The notes under the pieces: model-generated
Database searches by the model: none
Told to the model about the DNA's origin: nothing
Seen by the model: only the letters and a program-made list of their open reading frames with translations
In this document: one piece after another, positions 61,896 to 64,000 of the stretch
Layout of the letters: the number at the start of each line of letters is the position of its first letter
How positions within the stretch are numbered: the first letter of the stretch is position 1
Source: Thermoflexibacter ruber
Lineage (GTDB): Bacteria > Bacteroidota > Bacteroidia > Cytophagales > Thermoflexibacteraceae
Direction of reading: 5' to 3'
DNA: 64,000 nucleotides
Assembly (NCBI RefSeq): GCF_900113045.1
Contig: NZ_FONY01000026.1
Span: forward strand, 1-64,000
Translations under genes and position numbers: made by a program

Positions 61896-63326
61896 CTAAC
61901 TTTCCAACAACTCACTCATTATCTTCTTATCATCAAAAGGATACTTTATTCCCTTGATTTCCTGATAGTTCTCGTGCCCTTTGCCAGCGACCAAGATGAT
62001 GTCGTTTGGTTGTGCCATTTTTACTGCTTCTGCTAAGGCTTCTTTTCTATCTGTCATTACAAGCGTCTTATCTTCAGCGTCTTGTGGCACTCCTTTTTTC
62101 ATGTCTTCTAATATCGCTTCGGGTTCTTCAAATCGTGGGTTGTCCGAAGTAAGTATCACTTTATCAGAGAGTTCACAAGCTATTTTTGCCATGATAGGTC
62201 GTTTGGTCGCATCTCTATTTCCGCCACAACCCACTACAGTAATGACTTTTTCCTTTCCTGTTCTCGTTTTTTGTATATTTTCCAACACATTTTTCAGTGC
62301 GTCAGGTGTATGAGCATAGTCAATGATAGCAAACACCTTATTTTTGCCTATCACCTTGTCAAATCGCCCTGCCGCAGGTTCTATGTTAGACAAGATTTCT
62401 AAGACTTTACTTTTCTCTTCGCCCAATAAAACTGCCGCCGCATAAATGCCAAGCAAATTGTAAGCATTGAAGCTACCAGAAAGTTTGAACCAAACTCTTT
62501 GATTGTCAATTTCTAATTCAAGTCCTTCAAAGGTATTGGCAATAATTTTTGCTTTGAAATCTGCCATAGAGTTCAGTGCAAAAGTATGGTGTTTGCCTTT
62601 GCAGTTTTGCAACATGACTAAGCCATTTTTATCGTCTTTATTGACTAAGGCAAAGGCATTTTCCTCCAAATTGTCAAAGAACATCTTTTTGGCTTTCAAA
62701 TACTCTGCAAAGGTTTTGTGAAAATCCAAGTGGTCATGCGTAATATTAGAAAACATTGCACCTGAGTACTTTATACCTGCAACTCTGTGCTGGGCTAAGG
62801 CATGAGAGCTGACTTCCATGAATACATGAGTACATTTTCTTTCTGCCATCAATGCCAGCAACTTATTCAGTTCCAAAGCGTCAGGGGTGGTATAGTTAGT
62901 TGGGATAACTTCCTCATCTATACGGTTTTCAATCGTAGAAATCAAACCTACCTTGTATCCCAACTCCCTAAATAAGCGGTAAAGAAGTGTTACAGTCGTC
63001 GTTTTTCCATTTGTCCCCGTGATACCCACCAATTTGAGTTTTTCAGAGGGATTGTCGTAAAAATTGCTTGCCATCATGCCCAAAGCAGCAGCAGAATTTT
63101 GGACTTTTATTATTACCGCCCCACCGAAACCTTCTCCCTCGGGGAGGGTTTTAAGGGCATTTTGTTCTTCTAAAACTATGGCTACTGCTCCACTCTCTAT
63201 TGCTTTGCTGATGAACTGGTGCCCGTCAGACTGCAAACCTTTGACAGCGACAAACACATCTCCCTGCTGAACTTTGCGTGAATCAAACCGTACCTGATTG
63301 ATTACTAAGTCCGTGGCTCCCTGCAA
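61896..63326 (-). CDS. murE: UDP-MurNAc-tripeptide (mDAP) ligase MurE, non-standard start
   Basis: 476 residues from the TTG at 63326. It adds the third stem residue to UDP-MurNAc-L-Ala-D-Glu. Motifs: DSRKVQQGDVFVAVKG, GTNGKTTTVTLL (ATP loop), MEVSSHALAQHRVAGIKY, NITHDHLDFH, and DNPRFEEP, the motif for meso-diaminopimelate. Homology-like sequence continues upstream of the TTG (NLKNILTNIPHQVLQGATD) for 18 codons to a TAA at 63381, with no ATG, GTG or TTG there, so the start is unclear. The segment KTLPEGEGFGG (59-69) is encoded by a palindromic repeat. A toxin pair follows. Confidence 0.93.
   Translation of the reverse strand: MQGATDLVINQVRFDSRKVQQGDVFVAVKGLQSDGHQFISKAIESGAVAIVLEEQNALKTLPEGEGFGGAVIIKVQNSAAALGMMASNFYDNPSEKLKLVGITGTNGKTTTVTLLYRLFRELGYKVGLISTIENRIDEEVIPTNYTTPDALELNKLLALMAERKCTHVFMEVSSHALAQHRVAGIKYSGAMFSNITHDHLDFHKTFAEYLKAKKMFFDNLEENAFALVNKDDKNGLVMLQNCKGKHHTFALNSMADFKAKIIANTFEGLELEIDNQRVWFKLSGSFNAYNLLGIYAAAVLLGEEKSKVLEILSNIEPAAGRFDKVIGKNKVFAIIDYAHTPDALKNVLENIQKTRTGKEKVITVVGCGGNRDATKRPIMAKIACELSDKVILTSDNPRFEEPEAILEDMKKGVPQDAEDKTLVMTDRKEALAEAVKMAQPNDIILVAGKGHENYQEIKGIKYPFDDKKIMSELLES
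63119..63155. repeat. Palindromic repeat embedded in frame inside murE
   Basis: The strand reads AAAACCCTCCCCGAGGGAGA and continues AGGTTTCGGTGGGG on the minus strand: CCCTC/GAGGG is a tight hairpin. It resembles the family-F palindromes at 53480 and 48854, and encodes residues KTLPEGEGFGG of MurE. Confidence 0.5.
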
Positions 63327-63402
63327 AACTTGGTGAGGGATATTAGTTAATATGTTTTTTAAATTTTGAATAACTAATTTTTAATTACAAATGACTAATC
63401 TT

Positions 63403-63495
63403 AATCTGGAATCTTTAAATGTGGAATCTGAAATTATTTTAATTCTTAATTTTTCATTCCAGATTCCAGATTATGTATTTCATTCCAGATTTTTA
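63403..63495. repeat. GGAATCTGGAAT-family element before murE
   Basis: AATCTGGAATC (63403-63413) and GTGGAATCTGAAATT lead to TTTTCATTCCAGATTCCAG at about 63451, then TGTATTTCATTCCAGATT (63474-63491). It lies between murE's start region and the stop (63500) of the upstream gene. Confidence 0.6.
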
Positions 63496-63499
63496 AACT

Positions 63500-63886
63500 T
63501 TAAAGAGCATATTTGCCAACTAAGTAAAATATCAGACCCAAAACCAAAGCACCGCCACCAGAGATATAGCCTACACCAATACCTAAGATGCCCAAAACTA
63601 TCGCTACTAAGCCTACAATAATGAGAATCAAGCCGATAGTGGTAAATAAGCCAGCAATATCACCTGCATTTTTAGCTTTTGCATCTTTGATTTTTTTGCT
63701 TATTTTAGCAAGTTTACTTTTAAACTTATTAATCGCTTTTTGCTCTTTGGCATTTTGGGCTTGATAAGTACCGTTCACAATGCTTTCCAGCTTTTGCTGT
63801 GCCGCTACTGTTTCAGGATTTGTTGCGCTTGCAAAAGCAGTGAAATTCAATAAGATACATAAAAGAAAACCAATTATTTTTCTCAT
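63500..63886 (-). CDS. Small secreted/membrane protein of unknown function
   Basis: 128 residues. A signal peptide (to about 20, AFASA) is followed by a charged coiled coil (QNAKEQKAINKFKSKLAKISKKIKDAKAK) and two glycine-rich membrane helices (LFTTIGLILIIVGLVAIVLGILGIGVGYI and ALVLGLIFYLVGKYAL). Not a dcw cluster protein that I recognise; ftsI is expected here upstream of murE. Similar short proteins occur in Bacteroidota. Function unknown. Confidence 0.75.
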   Translation of the reverse strand: MRKIIGFLLCILLNFTAFASATNPETVAAQQKLESIVNGTYQAQNAKEQKAINKFKSKLAKISKKIKDAKAKNAGDIAGLFTTIGLILIIVGLVAIVLGILGIGVGYISGGGALVLGLIFYLVGKYAL

Positions 63887-64000
63887 ACTGTTAAGTGTTT
63901 AATGATTAATAATGAATTATTGTTGAAAGCAAAAGTGAATTACTATTCTTAATTTGAAATTTGATTTTTAAAACTTTTTGTTCCAGATTTTCTTACCCCA

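Noticed and set aside
54311-63495. Possible CRISPR array in the mur/fts intergenic repeats
   Set aside because: Repeats are unevenly spaced, palindromic, interrupted by genes, and no cas gene is seen.
1-64000. tRNA or rRNA genes
   Set aside because: No cloverleaf-like sequence or rRNA stretch was recognised by eye; a covariance-model search would settle this.
63967-64000. Ten-codon minus-strand tail (WGKKIWNKKF then stop) at the right edge
   Set aside because: Coincides with a GGAATCTGGAAT-type repeat; too short to support a gene end.

Overview
The window looks like a chromosomal segment of a low-GC Bacteroidota bacterium, most likely a Cytophagales-type marine or freshwater glider. The signs are: SiaB/SiaC-type proteins, DUF4920, DUF6090-like and DUF5117-type metalloprotease genes, a Bacteroidota-style FtsZ tail, TAnnTTTG-type promoter boxes, weak use of Shine-Dalgarno sites, and abundant short palindromic intergenic repeats. 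A GTP-type PEP carboxykinase and a phytoene synthase fit Cytophagales better than Bacteroidales. The genus is not determined.

Layout. 1-311: the 5' end of an IS982-like transposase, cut by the window edge. 524-7781: a giant cytoplasmic hybrid histidine kinase and a CPA2 cation/proton antiporter. 7756-10488: a lone McrC nuclease gene in an operon with a secreted, three-fold repeated GldN-like protein. 10669-20696: mostly minus-strand metabolism and envelope genes (dehydrogenase, kinase-like protein, sugar nucleotidyltransferase, muramidase-like protein, TPR protein, HD hydrolase, quinone oxidoreductase, sialate O-acetylesterase). 20876-28091: a PaaE-like reductase, a TPR histidine kinase, a DUF3298 lipoprotein, tatA, gatA and a siaB-siaC partner-switch pair. 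28323-41917: metalloprotease, pckG, a sensor kinase lacking its phosphoacceptor His, crtB, a Tat-exported TIM-barrel protein, a SPOR-DUF3298 fusion, an acyl-CoA carboxylase beta subunit, an IscA-like protein, ung and sodA. 42111-49219: small secreted proteins, PBP1A, pruA and a small membrane/winged-helix operon. 49625-50251: rsmG.

The most unusual part is 50338-63886, a minus-strand division and cell-wall (dcw) cluster. Read in transcription order it runs murE, [AbiEii-like toxin + DUF6922], mraY, [four-helix-bundle protein], ftsW, [transposase scrap], HD hydrolase, murG, [four-helix-bundle protein], [Ate1/GNAT-like protein], ftsQ, ftsA, ftsZ, terminator. murD and murC, which normally sit at the second and third interruptions, are absent there; each slot holds a four-helix-bundle (23S rRNA intervening-sequence type) gene. 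Nearly every junction carries palindromic repeats from several families. One four-helix gene is enclosed by a perfect 24-bp inverted repeat, the layout of a 23S rRNA intervening sequence but inside a protein-coding operon. A palindrome of another family is embedded in frame inside murE, and murE has no standard start codon. A decayed IS200/RAYT-type transposase end lies in the same cluster.

Together the mur/fts genes supply peptidoglycan precursor synthesis (MurE, MraY, MurG), a lipid II polymerase (FtsW) and the Z-ring (FtsQ, FtsA, FtsZ). PBP1A at 43364-45652 and the muramidase-like protein add wall synthesis and turnover. No rRNA, tRNA or CRISPR array was recognised.
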